Position numbers and translations under genes: made by a program
The notes under the pieces: model-generated
What the model saw: only the letters and a program-made list of their open reading frames with translations
Database searches by the model: none
What the model was told of the DNA's origin: nothing
Source of the DNA: Alnus glutinosa
Lineage: Eukaryota > Streptophyta > Magnoliopsida > Fagales > Betulaceae
DNA: 64,000 nt
NCBI RefSeq assembly: GCF_958979055.1
Contig: NC_084892.1
Location: forward strand, 4,915,501-4,979,500
Reading direction: 5' to 3'
In this document: piece after piece, positions 21,826 to 33,119 of the stretch
Layout: each line of letters starts with the position of its first letter
Numbering within the stretch: the stretch's first letter is position 1

Positions 21826-22360
21826 TCTGTGCTATCACCCCAAAAGAACTAGTCAATTTGAAGCTTCCCTAGAATCCATTATAAAGCCCAATTTTACCTA
21901 TTAACTAGACAATATGGGACTTAGTGCCCATGAGTATCTGTATAAACCATTCACTCTATGTGAGCTATTCATCACTTCTCAATATGGGATTGAGGTGTTT
22001 CAAACTCCCCCCTTTAAACTCATGACGTCCTCATCAAGGCCATGTCATGCAGCGCTCCAGTACCACATGCCCTGGCGTTACTAAGTGGCTCTGATACCAT
22101 TTGTAATGACCCAAAGAAAAGTACTAGCCACATCTGCGCTATCACCCCAAAAGAACGAGTCAATTTGAAGCTTCCCTAGAATCCATTATAAAGCTCAGTT
22201 TCACCTAGTAACTAGGCAATGTGGGACTTAACATCCATGAGTATCTTTATAAACCACTCACTTTATGTGAGCTATTCATCTCTTCTTAATATAGGATCGG
22301 GGGTGTTACAGACATAGTCAAGCCTCAATATTTATCAATTTTTAGTTTAAATAAAAATAC

Positions 22361-22578
22361 TTGCAATAGAACATATATATATATATATACACACACTATA
22401 TTATTTAGAGAATTAACCATACTTTTAAGTCTAGGGGACTACAAGTAATTATCATTGTCATGATATAATATGCACCGTACCAAAGAAACACTTATTAAGA
22501 AGCGGATGATAGGATCAAGAAGTGGTAGGTAATGATCAGCCTCTTAAAGGGGGGAAGGACTCTATAGGACTCCAGTGT
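22361..22578 (-). pseudogene. Beta-1,3-glucanase relic, copy B
   Basis: Sister of the relic at 10672-10889. The exon-like part at 22490-22577 keeps AAGAAGCGGATGATAGGATC and has lost five bases where copy A reads CTCCAAGGACTCC. It is non-functional. Confidence 0.75.
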
Positions 22579-22587
22579 TAGAGTTAA

Positions 22588-22877
22588 TTTGTTTGGGTTT
22601 GCAATTTTAAAAAGTGAGATTTAAAATAAATATTTTTAAATGTGTGATTTGTAAACATGATTTTAAAAAATTTAGCTAAGCATTTAGTAAAATCGCATTT
22701 GAGCCTTTAAAATTATGTGTATTCAAAAAACCATATCATTGCTTGCGATTTGAAAATACGGATTTTCTATGCTTTCAAATATCAATTTTTTAAAAACCCA
22801 ATCCCATACAATCCATATTTTGCAATTTTGTTTAAAATCCCACTTTTTATATACGAAATTGTAATGCCAAACATACA
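22588..22877. repeat. AT-rich inverted-repeat element, copy B
   Basis: Sister of 10897-11183 with the same diverged inverted ends and no coding content. Confidence 0.45.
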
Positions 22878-23860
22878 TTTTTTTTTTTTTTTTTTTGAAC
22901 AGAGTAGACCTTCTTAATTGAATCGAAAAGCCCAGGGTAAGGACAATAACAAGAGGTGCCAGACCTCATACCCTAAGCCAGATAAATCTAATGTGTATAG
23001 TAACCTAAACAATACATAATCATTACGGGACAAACAATGAGCCCCTCTTTACAATAAAGCACACTCAACAAATAAAAGAGGGCAGATCTAGCACCTAAGC
23101 TAACAAATAATCCAATAACATTTAAGCATCACAGACGCAAACTGTGAATACACTAGAAAAACATAAACACTTTAAAACAGAAGCCAACATCGAGACCGGC
23201 GTTGAGTGGCATAGTCGCTGACGACGGCGCGTGCAGACCACGCACCGCCACCGAAGACCTCCTCTGCAGCAGAAACTCGCCGGAAGACCTCGGAACCACC
23301 GAAAAACCCCCAACTGCACCCTAGAAGACAAGTCGTGACCCATACGCGCCGGTCCAAGGAGAGACTCCCTTGGCGCGTGTAGGCCATGCGCCTAGTGTGA
23401 AGAACCGGCACAGCTGTGGCTAGAGGCTGCTGGACCGGAAGAAACCGACGACACTGTGGAGACCGCGTGTCTTGAGAAAACCAACCAAAGTGAGCAAATC
23501 TGACTCCACAGAAGAAGAAGAAGAAGAAAAAAAAAACTCCGTCGGAAAAACACACCAAAAAGTCGCTCCCCAACCCAAAGCCCGTGAAGTCTTTTGCCGG
23601 GGAACATCAACCACCATCGGATCTAATCCGGGGGAACAAAAACTTCAAAGCCTTAATGGCTTGGGGACGCAAAAAAAACTCCACTAGCAATAGCCAAGGA
23701 TGAGAAAAAACCATCCCCCACCCTAAAAAGACGAGGGAAGAAACACCACTAAGGGAGGGAGGGAGGCGTGGAAACCTCACCCTCCCCCCCCCCCACCCCC
23801 CAGGAAACAAACGTCTCAAGCGTTGCTCTCTCTAGGGTCGGCGCTTAAGGAACAAATTAA
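22878..23860 (-). mobile_element. LINE-like 3' fragment with oligo(T) tail, copy B
   Basis: Sister of 11184-12170. T19 at 22878-22896 is followed by GAACAGAGTAGACC. Where copy A has A39, this copy has a GAA-rich run at 23512-23534. The C-rich tract near 23781-23801 is short. Confidence 0.45.
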
Positions 23861-23901
23861 CTTACACTAAAACTTCAAAATGGAATCCGAGTTACAATAA
23901 T

Positions 23902-24499
23902 GCTCCGTTTGTTTCGACGTAAAATGTTTTTCATCGTAAAATATTTTTAACGAAATCATTTTTCAGAAATTTGCCTGAAAATATTTTCCAGAATTTGACT
24001 CATACGAAAAAATACAAACGACGAAAAACCACAAGTTACGAGATTCTGCCACTAGCCAACAGGATTCCGGCCACTTTTATTGGATTCCAACTACTGTTGC
24101 CGAAATCCGAGACAAATGGTCAGATTCCAGCCAATTTAGGCAGAATCTAGTGGCCGGCCGGATTCCAGCCTGTATTGCCAGAATCTAGGTTGCCGAATTC
24201 CAATGATGGTCCCCGGAATCCAGCCAATGCTGACGAATCCGACAATCCGATACCAAAATTTGAGGGTTTTCTGCGGTAGATTCGGACTACCAACAAACTC
24301 CAATGCCCAGCAGTGGCGGATTCCCACAAATGTGGGTGCAAGAATGAAGAGTTTAAATCTAGAAAACAATTTACGGTTTTTTCTAAAAATTAAAGAGGTT
24401 TTTACGATCAAACTAAAAATGATTTCTGTTGACCATCATTTTCAATTGCATCAAACACCGGAAAATACAGAAAATATTTTACGTCCAAACAAACGGGGC
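23902..24499. mobile_element. Terminal-inverted-repeat element with GATTCC-type repeats, copy C
   Basis: Best preserved copy. The left end GCTCCGTTTGTTTCGACGTA and the right end ACGTCCAAACAAACGGGGC are near-perfect inverse complements. The interior carries the same spaced GATTCC words. It marks the start of unit C. Confidence 0.75.
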
Positions 24500-25505
24500 A
24501 TAAGTTATAACATAAGTGATATAAAGCTAATGGTGTAGGGGAAAAAGTTTAAATTAACCATATTAAAATACATTTTTCTTGTTACATAAAAAATTGACTA
24601 TAACATGATGACCAAGGATAGATCTGGCCCAAATTAATCATGGGGTTCTATATTATGCTAAAGCCCAATTGTTAACCCATTTGGCCCATTGTAACAAATC
24701 AATATTTCATATTTGTCCTTTACTACATGAAGATGGCCATTTATTAGAATTCCTGTAATATTCTATGAGTAGCTAGATTTCTTGAAATCTTAACCATTAT
24801 TTTAAAAAGGGTTAAATATCAAATTGCCCCTTATAGTTTACAAACTTTATTTTTTGTCCCTTGAGTTTTCATTTTTATCATAAGAAAAATCTGTGCTGTG
24901 GGAAAAGGTGAAAATGGTACCTCCGTTCATTTTTCTGTCATAAACTAATATCCCGTTATGTCATCCTATACATGTCGGCGTACTTATGCGACACCTGTTC
25001 TAGAGCCATGTCAGCGCTGACGTGGCTACTATATATATATATTTTAAGGACTTAAAAAAATATAATAAAAAATAAATTAATTAAAATTAAAAAAAAAAAA
25101 AAAAAAAATTCTAGAGCCACCCCCAAACCCAGTTTTGGGAGTGGCTGAAACACCATGTGGCCCTTGGCCATTTATCTTCTATTGTTTATTTATTTTTATT
25201 TTTTTTGGAATTAGCTGGCCTATCCTTTGAGCCGCCCCTATCCCTGGCTGTTACGATAAACATGTGCAAATTCTATGCTTCCAAAGATGGTTCTGTACAG
25301 CAATATTTGGAGGTTAATAGCCAATACTTGACATGATGTACGTACTATGTATATATGTCCAAAATTGACATTTATTAATTGGTTGGTCGGCCCCCACCTC
25401 GATCCAATTACGCTGTCACTCAGGGAATAGAAAGCGATGTGAAAATTTGATGGTTCAGTTATTGACATATTACATAAGAACAGCCTGCTAGAAAATTGAG
25501 TTACC

Positions 25506-25572
25506 TTTCTTTTCTTTTTTCTTTTTTCTTTTTTCTTTTTTCTTTTTTCTTTTTTCTTTTTTTTTTTTTTTT
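25506..25572. repeat. (CTTTTTT)n minisatellite
   Basis: About seven tandem heptamers, CTTTTTT, ending in a pure T run. The matching sites at 3687 and 13783 have only irregular T/C tracts, so this expanded in unit C. Confidence 0.85.
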
Positions 25573-26533
25573 ATGTGAATTCTTTTGCACATCCTTTGAT
25601 GTCCAACTGTAAAAGAAGATAAGTACTGTAAAAAAAAAAAAAAAAAAAACTATTAAAGAAGATTATATAAAATTTCGGACCAAGATCTGCTACAAACTGA
25701 AAATCATTGTTATTATCATTGTCCTTTTTATTGGGTAGGGGCCGGGAGAAGGGCCTTCTGCCCGAGCAAGAGGTAAGCCGTCGAAGCAAGTTGCTCGGAC
25801 AGAGAGACTCCTTCTCTCACAGTTCCTCTACAAATTTTCTTCAATTTTTTTAATATATAAATTTGTACCGACATGGTTTACAAATTATACCTAGCACCTG
25901 TCATGTAGAATCCCGCGCCTATGAATGCGGAGAAATTGCAGTGAAAATGATAGAATGTCTAGCATTTTCCTTTTCCAAGTGTGCAGTTGCAATATTGGAC
26001 GAACAAATGGTGCTTTTAGGATGGTTTATGAAATACCAAATGGAATTAATGATATTTTCTTGAGACAATTTAAAGTACACAAAACCGTTCAGAAAAAAGG
26101 AAACTAAAATTCAATTATAGTATGGAACAATGACAGAGTAATGATGGAGACTCGAGCGAGATCACTGAAATAGTGATGATTTATTTTATGGTTCGGATTA
26201 AATTTTACACATCTAATGGTGTATGTTTGTCATGTCATTTAAAACTTTAAATGACGTGATAGCATGTATGTTGTTAGACGAAGGAAACAGAATTTGCACT
26301 AATTCTTGTGATAGTAATATTAGATCATGACATTGACTTTGGCTGCTTAACCAATCAGGTGCAAATTAAAGGGACAATCTAACTGTTAAACAGGAAAGGC
26401 AAAGTGGCGTGATCAAGTCTCGATCAGTAGTGTAATTAATTACTTCCCCAAAAAAGTAAAAAGTATTTGCCATAGAACATTTGATCTTATTGAAATAACC
26501 GTAGTTTTGAGTCTACGGGATTACAAGTAACTC

Positions 26534-26539
26534 TTTATT
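26534..26539 (-). terminator. Candidate poly(A) signal AATAAA, gene 3
   Basis: AATAAA on the minus strand 62 nt past the stop of gene 3, matching genes 1 and 2. Confidence 0.55.
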
Positions 26540-26600
26540 TGTTATCTTAATTATGTGCACCAAATTGCACTTATTCCAGGATGTAGTAGAAGTGATATTC

Positions 26601-27941
26601 TTAGCTGAAATTCACTTGGAACTTAGGCTGTTTATTTGGAAGAAAGAGTCCAAAATTTTTCTCATATTCTGGATTTTTCTGGTTTTCATCAAACAAGGCA
26701 AACACGTAAGTTTCTATAGGCTTTCCAGGCTTCTTTGGAGTCCCTCCCTTCACGTGTTGAACCAAATTCGTAATGTAAGTTCTTTCATTGTCAAGAGTTG
26801 TCGCTGTCCCGCCACCTGAAGGCCAACCGGACTCTGATATAACGATTTCCAAAGACCCCCCTCCGGCCTTGTCCAGCGCTGCGTAAACGGCATCCAAAAT
26901 TGCATCGAAAAGATTACGATAACTGAGCGAGCCATCAGTCACTACAGGTGAAGGAGCTGTGAAAAGAGCATAGTCAAGACGGATGTCTCTGGTGTTGCCA
27001 ATGTAACTAAAGTAAGGGTACAAGTTAACGAGTAACGGGGATCGGTTGTTCACTAAGAAGCGGATGATCGGATCGAGAAGCGGCCGGTGATCGGACTTGA
27101 ATGAGCCTTTTGACGGAGGGAAGGATTCTCCAAGGACTCCGGTGTCAATGGCGGTGGAAACTTTGATTTGGTTCGCAAGGCCAGCCGCAGAAATTGCGTT
27201 TTGAATGTTTTGCATGGCGGGAACAAGGAATTGTGCAAATCCATCTGAAGGCTTCACTTCGTTTCCGACAGCAATGTATTTGAATTTGACATTACCAAAG
27301 TTTTTCACATTGTTTTGGACCCAAGAATTTGCATTGGCTTGGCTCGAAGCAATGTTTTGAAGGTTATCATTTGGAAGGCCAAGAATGAGCTCAATGTTGG
27401 AGCCTCGAAGGGCTTGGAGAGTTTCTTGGTCGGCATAATAGATTCTCATTCTTTGGATGTTGTATTGCTTATAGAGTGCGACAACCTCAGATGGATTTGG
27501 TAGGTTGTTCCCAACTCTTCCATAACAAACACCAATTTGGGCACCTGCAATAATAGATTAAACAATAAGTCAATATTTAATTTTCTCTATCAAAAGTAAT
27601 TATCATGGAAAAGTTGCATTGTCCTTTAACTCAGCTTAACTAATATCCTAAACTCAATGAATCTATTAGGAGATTATTTGTGGCTATGAGAGGCTGATCA
27701 GGGCATGTGATAAGTTCACGACCTCTTGAACTTGGAATAAGAAATGGAGCTAATTCATTTTAGGTCAAAATTTTGTTTTGTTGCATCTAATTAACGTTGT
27801 ACATGTACGTTGTTATGTCATTTAAAAATGTTAAATGACGTGACAACATAACTACCGTTAGGTCTGTAAAATCAAATATAAACCTCGGAAATGGAAAGAT
27901 GATTTTACTCCCGTAAACAATTTGTTTAGGACTATAACAAG

Positions 27942-27975
<34 letters not shown>

Positions 27976-28064
27976 TGGCCTAGGATGGCCATTAGCAGCC
28001 CAAGCAATAGAATTATGGAAATCATCGAAGGAGAGCTTTTGCCAGCATAATTGGATTTAGCCAT
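26601..28064 (-). CDS. Glucan endo-1,3-beta-glucosidase (GH17, PR-2 type), array gene 3
   Basis: Third intact copy, 345 residues: exon 1 complement 27971-28064, exon 2 complement 26601-27544, with a 426-bp phase-1 intron (donor GTCTCTCT). The signal peptide reads [16 protein letters not shown]. Catalytic Glu127 and Glu269 are kept. The protein ends QVNFS rather than QVNFG. At Ala154/Ala158/His184 it agrees with gene 1, and at Tyr68/Arg78/Asn109/Lys118 with gene 2. That mosaic pattern suggests either the ancestral state or gene conversion. Codons 48 (Asn, Lys in the others) and 62 (Gln, Arg in the others) are private changes. Its upstream region is the most rearranged of the three, so regulation may have diverged while the enzyme has not. 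Confidence 0.95.
27941..27969. repeat. (GA)14 microsatellite on the 5' splice site of gene 3
   Basis: Directly abuts the exon 1 donor (minus strand CAAACAG, then GTCTCTCTC). It is the shortest of the three versions. Confidence 0.95.
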
Positions 28065-28128
28065 TTGAACAAATATAGAAGAAAATAAGCTAAGAAGTAT
28101 GCTTTTAACAATATCAAGCAAGCTGCCC

Positions 28129-28206
28129 TTTTATAGAGGGTGATATAGGCTTTTTCGTCAGATTTTTGGGTGACCGACCATTACAGTCCACATTTTTCAG
28201 GGTCAA
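28129..28206 (-). promoter_or_regulatory. Gene 3 core promoter: TATA box and W-box-like site
   Basis: TATAAAA at 28135-28129 and TTGACC at 28206-28201 on the minus strand, as in genes 1 and 2. GACCGACC just downstream of the W-box is a local change seen only here. Confidence 0.55.
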
Positions 28207-29095
28207 GCATTCCAATATGGAAATTACTAAATTGTTCCCAAAGTATACCACTAGCATCATTTATCAACGCACATCTAACTGCTTGTTATCTATATATCTC
28301 TTGAAACTTTCCCCCCACCTTTGAATTTATGGTCTTTAATTTGTCCATCTCCCTTATGAGGCCATTCATGCATGTAGCTATCCTGGCGGATCTAGGACTT
28401 TAATTCACTGGGCATAAAATAAAAATATAGAGTTTATCAAAAATTGATTAAAAATATTAATAAATATAACTAACAAAAATAAATAAATAATTCGAAGAAA
28501 AAAAATTATTATCAATCGAAATATAAAAATGCAACTTATAATTTATTTTTTCACGCCTTTGATAAATTTATTTAATTTTCCTCAACGAGTTTTCAATTTT
28601 TGAAAGTATACCATTTGCATCATTAACCAAGGCACATGTAAGAGCACTAGCACGCTAGCAGCAGCTTCCATTAGAGTTTTCTTAAATGTAGAGAACCAAA
28701 CTATTTTTAATAATGTTAAGAGAACCACTTTTACTTCCTTAAATTTATGGTACAACTTTTGGTTCTTTTGGTTTATAATGCTAACAAGAAAATCTGTTTC
28801 AATGTATTTTTTTTATGATATATATATATTTTTTTAACATTTAGGAAATAAAAGGAAGAAAAAAAAAAGAAAAAAAAAAAGAAGAAGATTTAAAGAAGCT
28901 TTTCTGCTAGTGCACGTATAACTGTTTGTTATCTTGTGGAACTTTCTCCCTACGTTTGGATGGCCTTCCATTTGTCCATGTCCCTTGTGTGGCTGCATTC
29001 ATGTTGCTAGTCATAAGTCATATATATGAACACACTATGACATCACTAGGCATGGAAGGACTCGGAGAATCGGATAAAAGCATTATTCTATTTAT
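28207..29095. other. Duplicated and interrupted distal promoter of gene 3
   Basis: A segment equivalent to 6400-6600 of unit A occurs twice: at about 28210-28385 and again from about 28608, continuing past a MITE to 29060. About 215 bp of AT-rich sequence separates the two partial copies (28390-28605). No gene is present. Confidence 0.6.
28642..28923. mobile_element. MITE with GAGCACTAGC-type termini
   Basis: The left end GAGCACTAGCACGCTAGCAG and the right end GCTTTTCTGCTAGTGC are inverse relatives. It interrupts promoter sequence that is continuous in unit A (CTAACTCATGCTTGTTATC). The same terminal type bounds 58517-59482. No clean target duplication was seen. Confidence 0.6.
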
Positions 29096-29159
29096 ATCCT
29101 AAAATGTGGAAAAGTTGTACGAAAATTCATCCAAACATTTACTATCATATCTCTTACAA

Positions 29160-29292
29160 GGGATTTGATTCGTACACAACACCATCACAACAACTACGCA
29201 ACAACCCCTTACATGAGGGTGGGTCTCATACACTGGAGTCTACCCTCATGTGAGGGGTTGTTGTGTTAGTGTTGTAAATTTAACATTTTCCC
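29160..29292. mobile_element. About 132-bp foldback MITE with 8- or 9-bp target duplication
   Basis: Nearly the whole element folds on itself: ACAACAACCCCT and ACATGAGGGT pair with ACCCTCATGTGAGGGG and TTGTTGTG. Termini are GGGA and TCCC. The flanks are CTCTTACAA at 29151-29159 and 29292-29300 (8 or 9 bp depending on the assignment of one C). The sister sequence at 38519-38530 contains a single, uninterrupted copy of this site, so the insertion postdates that duplication. Confidence 0.85.
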
Positions 29293-29658
29293 TCTTACAA
29301 TATACATATAAGAAAAATATAACTCTTGTACAACTCTTAATAATTTTTTTTTAAACTAACTATTAAATTTATTTTCCGTTAGATAAAAACCTTAACAAAT
29401 AGAGAAGAATTGAAGGCCGCCAATATAGTACGACTGCAGACAAATGCACATGCATTGCCATTTGCCAGCCAATTCGATGCATCCAATATGTGGCTCTAAA
29501 TTGATATCCACATATATTGGTTGCTAGCTAGCTGGGGTCCAACGTAGACGGTTCAAAAACTGACGATTAATTTTTTTGATCATATTAGGAGACCTGAACA
29601 TCTTGGGCTGCTTGACTCCGTCGGTGGTGGGGGGAATAGAAAGCGATACGATTAATTT

Positions 29659-29768
29659 TTATTTTTTTTGTTTGACATGTCCAGATAAGAGAAAGAGGGG
29701 AGATTCAAACTAATGACCTCCGCTTCATGAGGCGTAGTCTCCAGCCAATTGAACTACCCCTTAAAAAC
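29659..29768 (-). mobile_element. tRNA-derived SINE, copy 1
   Basis: The minus strand reads GGGTAGTTCAATTGGCTGG (A-box-like) and GGTCATTAGTTTGAATC (B-box-like), ends GGACATGTC and then an A-rich tail. It is flanked by an imperfect 16-bp direct repeat starting GCGAT (29643-29658, 29769-29784). Units A, B and the orphan flank all have the empty site GAAAGCGATGTGATAA. The family has two more copies in this window. Confidence 0.75.
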
Positions 29769-29889
29769 GCGATGTGATAAATTTGCGGATAAGACTTTAC
29801 TTCACTCCACAAGTCTTTGTTTATTTATATTAAATCAATCAGAATAACGCTAAAATTACTTTCTTTTTTATCATGTAATTATCTCGTAG

Positions 29890-30030
29890 ATGTAGCGAGT
29901 AATGCTACGGAACAACGTAATATATCCGGAAGGCATGAGTTGGAGTGGCATTATTGTAATTTTGTATTTAACTTTATATTACAGCAATGCCACTCCACCT
30001 CATGCTTTTCGAAAACACTACGGAACATGT
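29890..30030. mobile_element. Small foldback MITE
   Basis: GGCATGAGTTGGAGTGGCAT pairs with ATGCCACTCCACCTCATGC about 35 bp later, and outer parts with CTACGGAACA words on both sides also relate. It has no coding content. Confidence 0.6.
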
Positions 30031-30059
30031 AGTAATTTCATGGAATAACTTCATAAAAA

Positions 30060-30490
30060 TGTACTGATTATATGCTATTTTATGATAAAGGTATTGAATT
30101 AGTAAACGTCCCAAATTGAGGTATTCATGTTTCTAAACATTTTACTTAAGAGTACTCTATTAGAATTTGTTGTTAAATCTTGTCAAAAATTTTAAAATAC
30201 CTTTATGTTTTTTTTAAAAAAAATATATATATGTATATATATATTTTCAAAAATTCAGATATAAGTATTTTTGTAAATTCTATTAAATTCTGACCAAAAC
30301 TAAATTCCTAGCATTTTTTTTTCCTAAAAAAAAAAAATGTATTTTGAATACTCCATTAGGATTTGCTGTTAAATCCTAACGGAATACTCATCAGTGAGAC
30401 GTTTAGAAACATGAATACCTTAATTTAAAACGTTTACTAGTTCAATACGTACCTTTATGTCAAAATGGCATATAAATCGATACGCTTTGT
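30060..30490. mobile_element. 430-bp inverted-repeat element
   Basis: The left arm (TATGCTATTTTATGATAAAG, GTATTGAATTAGTAAACG, TATTCATGTTTCTAAAC) is the inverse of the right arm (GTTTAGAAACATGAATACC, CGTTTACTAGTTCAATACG, CTTTATGTCAAAATGGCATA). An inner inverted pair holds TTAGGATTTGCTGTTAAATCC-like words. Only right-arm sequence is found in the sister flank near 38910-39010. Confidence 0.65.
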
Positions 30491-31514
30491 GAAGTTATCT
30501 CAACTCTTCAATCGGTCTTTATTCTAGGGGTATGAAATTGAGGAAATCATATTCAGTGCTCGATTGAGACCTTCGAGTGGCCATTGGCTCCATTTGTTAA
30601 CCAGTCAAGCACGCCATGGAAATTGTAGCATTATTGCCTTTTATCTTGAGGGATTTCTCGGCACCATTGAATATTTTGTGCAACTACTTTTCTCAAACAG
30701 GAAGACTTTTCTCATTGTAATAGTTTTATTATGGACAACAATTTTTTCTCCTATGCGGAAGATATTTGTTTGGTTTAGCTTTTTAAATTGGCATTTGGAT
30801 CCTCTCCAATTTAAATGAACTCGAGGGATCCAATTAGTGTTATTTGAAATGTAAAATTATTCATAAAAATATGAAAGGATCCTTGTTCATAAAAATTAAT
30901 TGGATTCCTTCCAATTCATTTTAACCGGAGAGAATCCTTATCCCTTAAATTGACATATCTTCTTAAAAACATATGATTCTCATATATGTATTGACAAATG
31001 CTTCATACCCTTTATTTATTTATTTAGTAGATGTTATGTGCTCTTTTAATGTTATAAAAATGTATATAAAACTTATATTCTCTCAAAACATATATTAGTT
31101 AATAGATTGAATTTGAAGAAATTCTTGAAACTTAATTAAAAAGAAAACTTTATTCTTTTATTGCACATTCATGAGGCAATGTTTGTTGAATATATTGGGC
31201 AGCAATTGCAATTTGATACATTTTAAGGCGGAGGACGAAAACTATTTTCCAATTACTTTATTGTATGGTTGTATTGTTGCATGTCATGCTTACTCTTTTT
31301 TTTCCTTTCTTTTTTCAATGAGAAAATGCATTAGTAGTGGTACATGTAGAGTGCGTTCGATATTGTGATTTCGTAAATAAAAAATATGATCTTAACTTAA
31401 ATCATAAAAATTGATCATTTGAAATAATGTTTTTACAAAATTACGATTTGAAAACGTAGTAAATATGTGTTTTCAAATTGTAGGCAAGAAAATATTTTTT
31501 TGAAAAAGCATAAT
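30491..31514. other. Unit C spacer
   Basis: Contains the array block shared with 7796-8050 (about 30540-30760), then about 750 bp of AT-rich sequence with no recognised gene or repeat. Confidence 0.5.
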
Positions 31515-32585
31515 TTTAAAGGTTAAACTTGATTTTAAAAGTTAAATTATGATTTTACCAAACAATAAACTACATTTTTAAAAACCAAATTTTCAAATCG
31601 CACTTCTAAAATCGTAGACTTAAACCAACAAGAAGAACAAATTTCCAATGCATTAATGTTGTTTTACCTGCCACTAGCCTATGTGTATTGACGTCAAGCG
31701 CAAACCCAATTGATGTTGCTAGACTTGGAATCATCATGATTTTGATAGCCAGTACCCACAAATCACAATAACCAAAGACTTGACCCAAATACCACAAAAA
31801 GTCCCCTTATGGATGCAAGTTGAACTGTTTTTCAACTTGCTACAGTATTCGGTTTAATAAAACCCGAATCATTCCGGTACACGTTATCACATTTGCTGAC
31901 CGAAAATAATAATTATTTAAATTAAATAATAATTATTCATATTTATTTATATTAAATAATTATTATTTCAATCATCATTTCACATTAATTTTCGTAACTC
32001 TAATTATTCTATACAACTTTTCATACCACCAATTATTCGCTACCATAGTTTTTCATGAAAAAATAATCGCATACAACTCTCATCCAAACATGATTTTAAA
32101 TACAATTTAAATTCTACTTAACACCCAAACATGTTTTTTTGTCTCAAAATTTGCACACCGAATAATAATTGAATTCTGATTTTAAAAAATCAAACACTCA
32201 AACTAATCATTAAATCATTCATAGAAAAATGATAAACATACAATTTATCAACAACTTTTGACGCATACTTATCGTAGGGTGTTAAATGCTTACAACTTTT
32301 CACTTTAATCGTATATTGACATGAGTCAAAAGTTATAAAAAGAAATTATAAAAAACTTGTATTTGTAACCATACTCAATCTCATAACACTCTTCCAAGAC
32401 CTTTTGGAGTTTCATAAATGAATTGGTTTAAGGGCTTGTCGGTTGTGTGGATTTGAGGGTGTTCTTGTTGTATCGTTTTGGTTTCTTCTGCTCTTTTGGA
32501 GCTTCTTGTATATATTATTTGTGTAATTAGGAGCATTTTACGCTTTTTAATAAATTACAATATTAATCAAAAAGAAAAATGAATT
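31515..32585. repeat. Segmental duplication, copy 1 (partner 39345-40450)
   Basis: About 1.07 kb shared in the same orientation with 39345-40450, including a minus-strand frame around 31606-31797 with IKIMMIPSLATSIGFALDVN. The frame survives in the partner but its N-terminus differs and no family is recognised. The right part is AT-rich with AATAATTATT words typical of a MITE. Confidence 0.75.
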
Positions 32586-32749
32586 GAATCTCCCACAATA
32601 TTAATCAAGCAGGCATAAATACGCTAATAATTAATTCAAGATAAGACCTTTAATTGCAGATAATAATTTTTCTAATTTTCAAAATGAAATTATATAATAG
32701 GGAGCCTTTTTATACAAAGGCAATAAACAACTTTAAATAAAAATTCATC

Positions 32750-33115
32750 ACAAAAGTAACAATATTTTTATACATACATGATTTCAGAGTCGTCGTAAAA
32801 ATAAAAAATACGACAATGTCATGTTATAGCTGGCATACAAAAGAATCATATTTTTGTGCATACATATGAGCTCAGAGTCCTCATCAAAAACAAAAACAGA
32901 TTCCTTACAAAAGATCTGTATACTTCCTCCTTCCTGCAAGGTTCATACCCATTAGCACTTACACAAATGACTAGCAGCGGTGTAATTATTTGTTAAAGGA
33001 ACATTATGCCCAAGAACCACATACATTAATTAAGAGGGTCATAGGTTAACTTTTTAATAAATGATAGCATCTAATTAAGTATATATATCCTGATGACTCC
33101 TAAGATCTTGTACAT
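32750..33115. repeat. Dispersed segment, copy 1 (partners 40945-41178 and 54361-54800)
   Basis: Recognised by CATCACAAAAGTAACAATAT, ATACATGATTTCAGAG, TCCTCATCAAAAACAAAAAC and GTTCATACCCATTAGCACTT. The partners lie beside glucanase pseudogenes, so this marks older array units. No coding content. Confidence 0.7.
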
Positions 33116-33119
33116 ATAT

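Larger units (their letters stand above)
20670..22310 (-). mobile_element. TRIM-like miniature LTR retrotransposon, copy B, split by a hAT element
   Basis: The 5' LTR is 22102-22310 (209 bp) and the 3' LTR is about 20670-22002, interrupted by the hAT element. The internal stretch 22003-22101 holds the TGGTATCAGAGCC primer-binding site next to the 5' LTR and a purine tract next to the 3' LTR. It is the same insertion as 9012-10620, copied with the unit. Confidence 0.78.
24500..26600. other. Unit C spacer and conserved 3' flank of gene 3
   Basis: Parallel to 12823-14850. It contains a (CTTTTTT)n tract at about 25506-25572 that is much shorter in the other units, and an A-rich tract near 25090-25107. 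No gene is recognised. Confidence 0.6.

Noticed and set aside
29659..29768. A functional tRNA gene
   Set aside because: Only A-box and B-box-like words are present; no cloverleaf could be formed, and the A tail and target duplication indicate a SINE.
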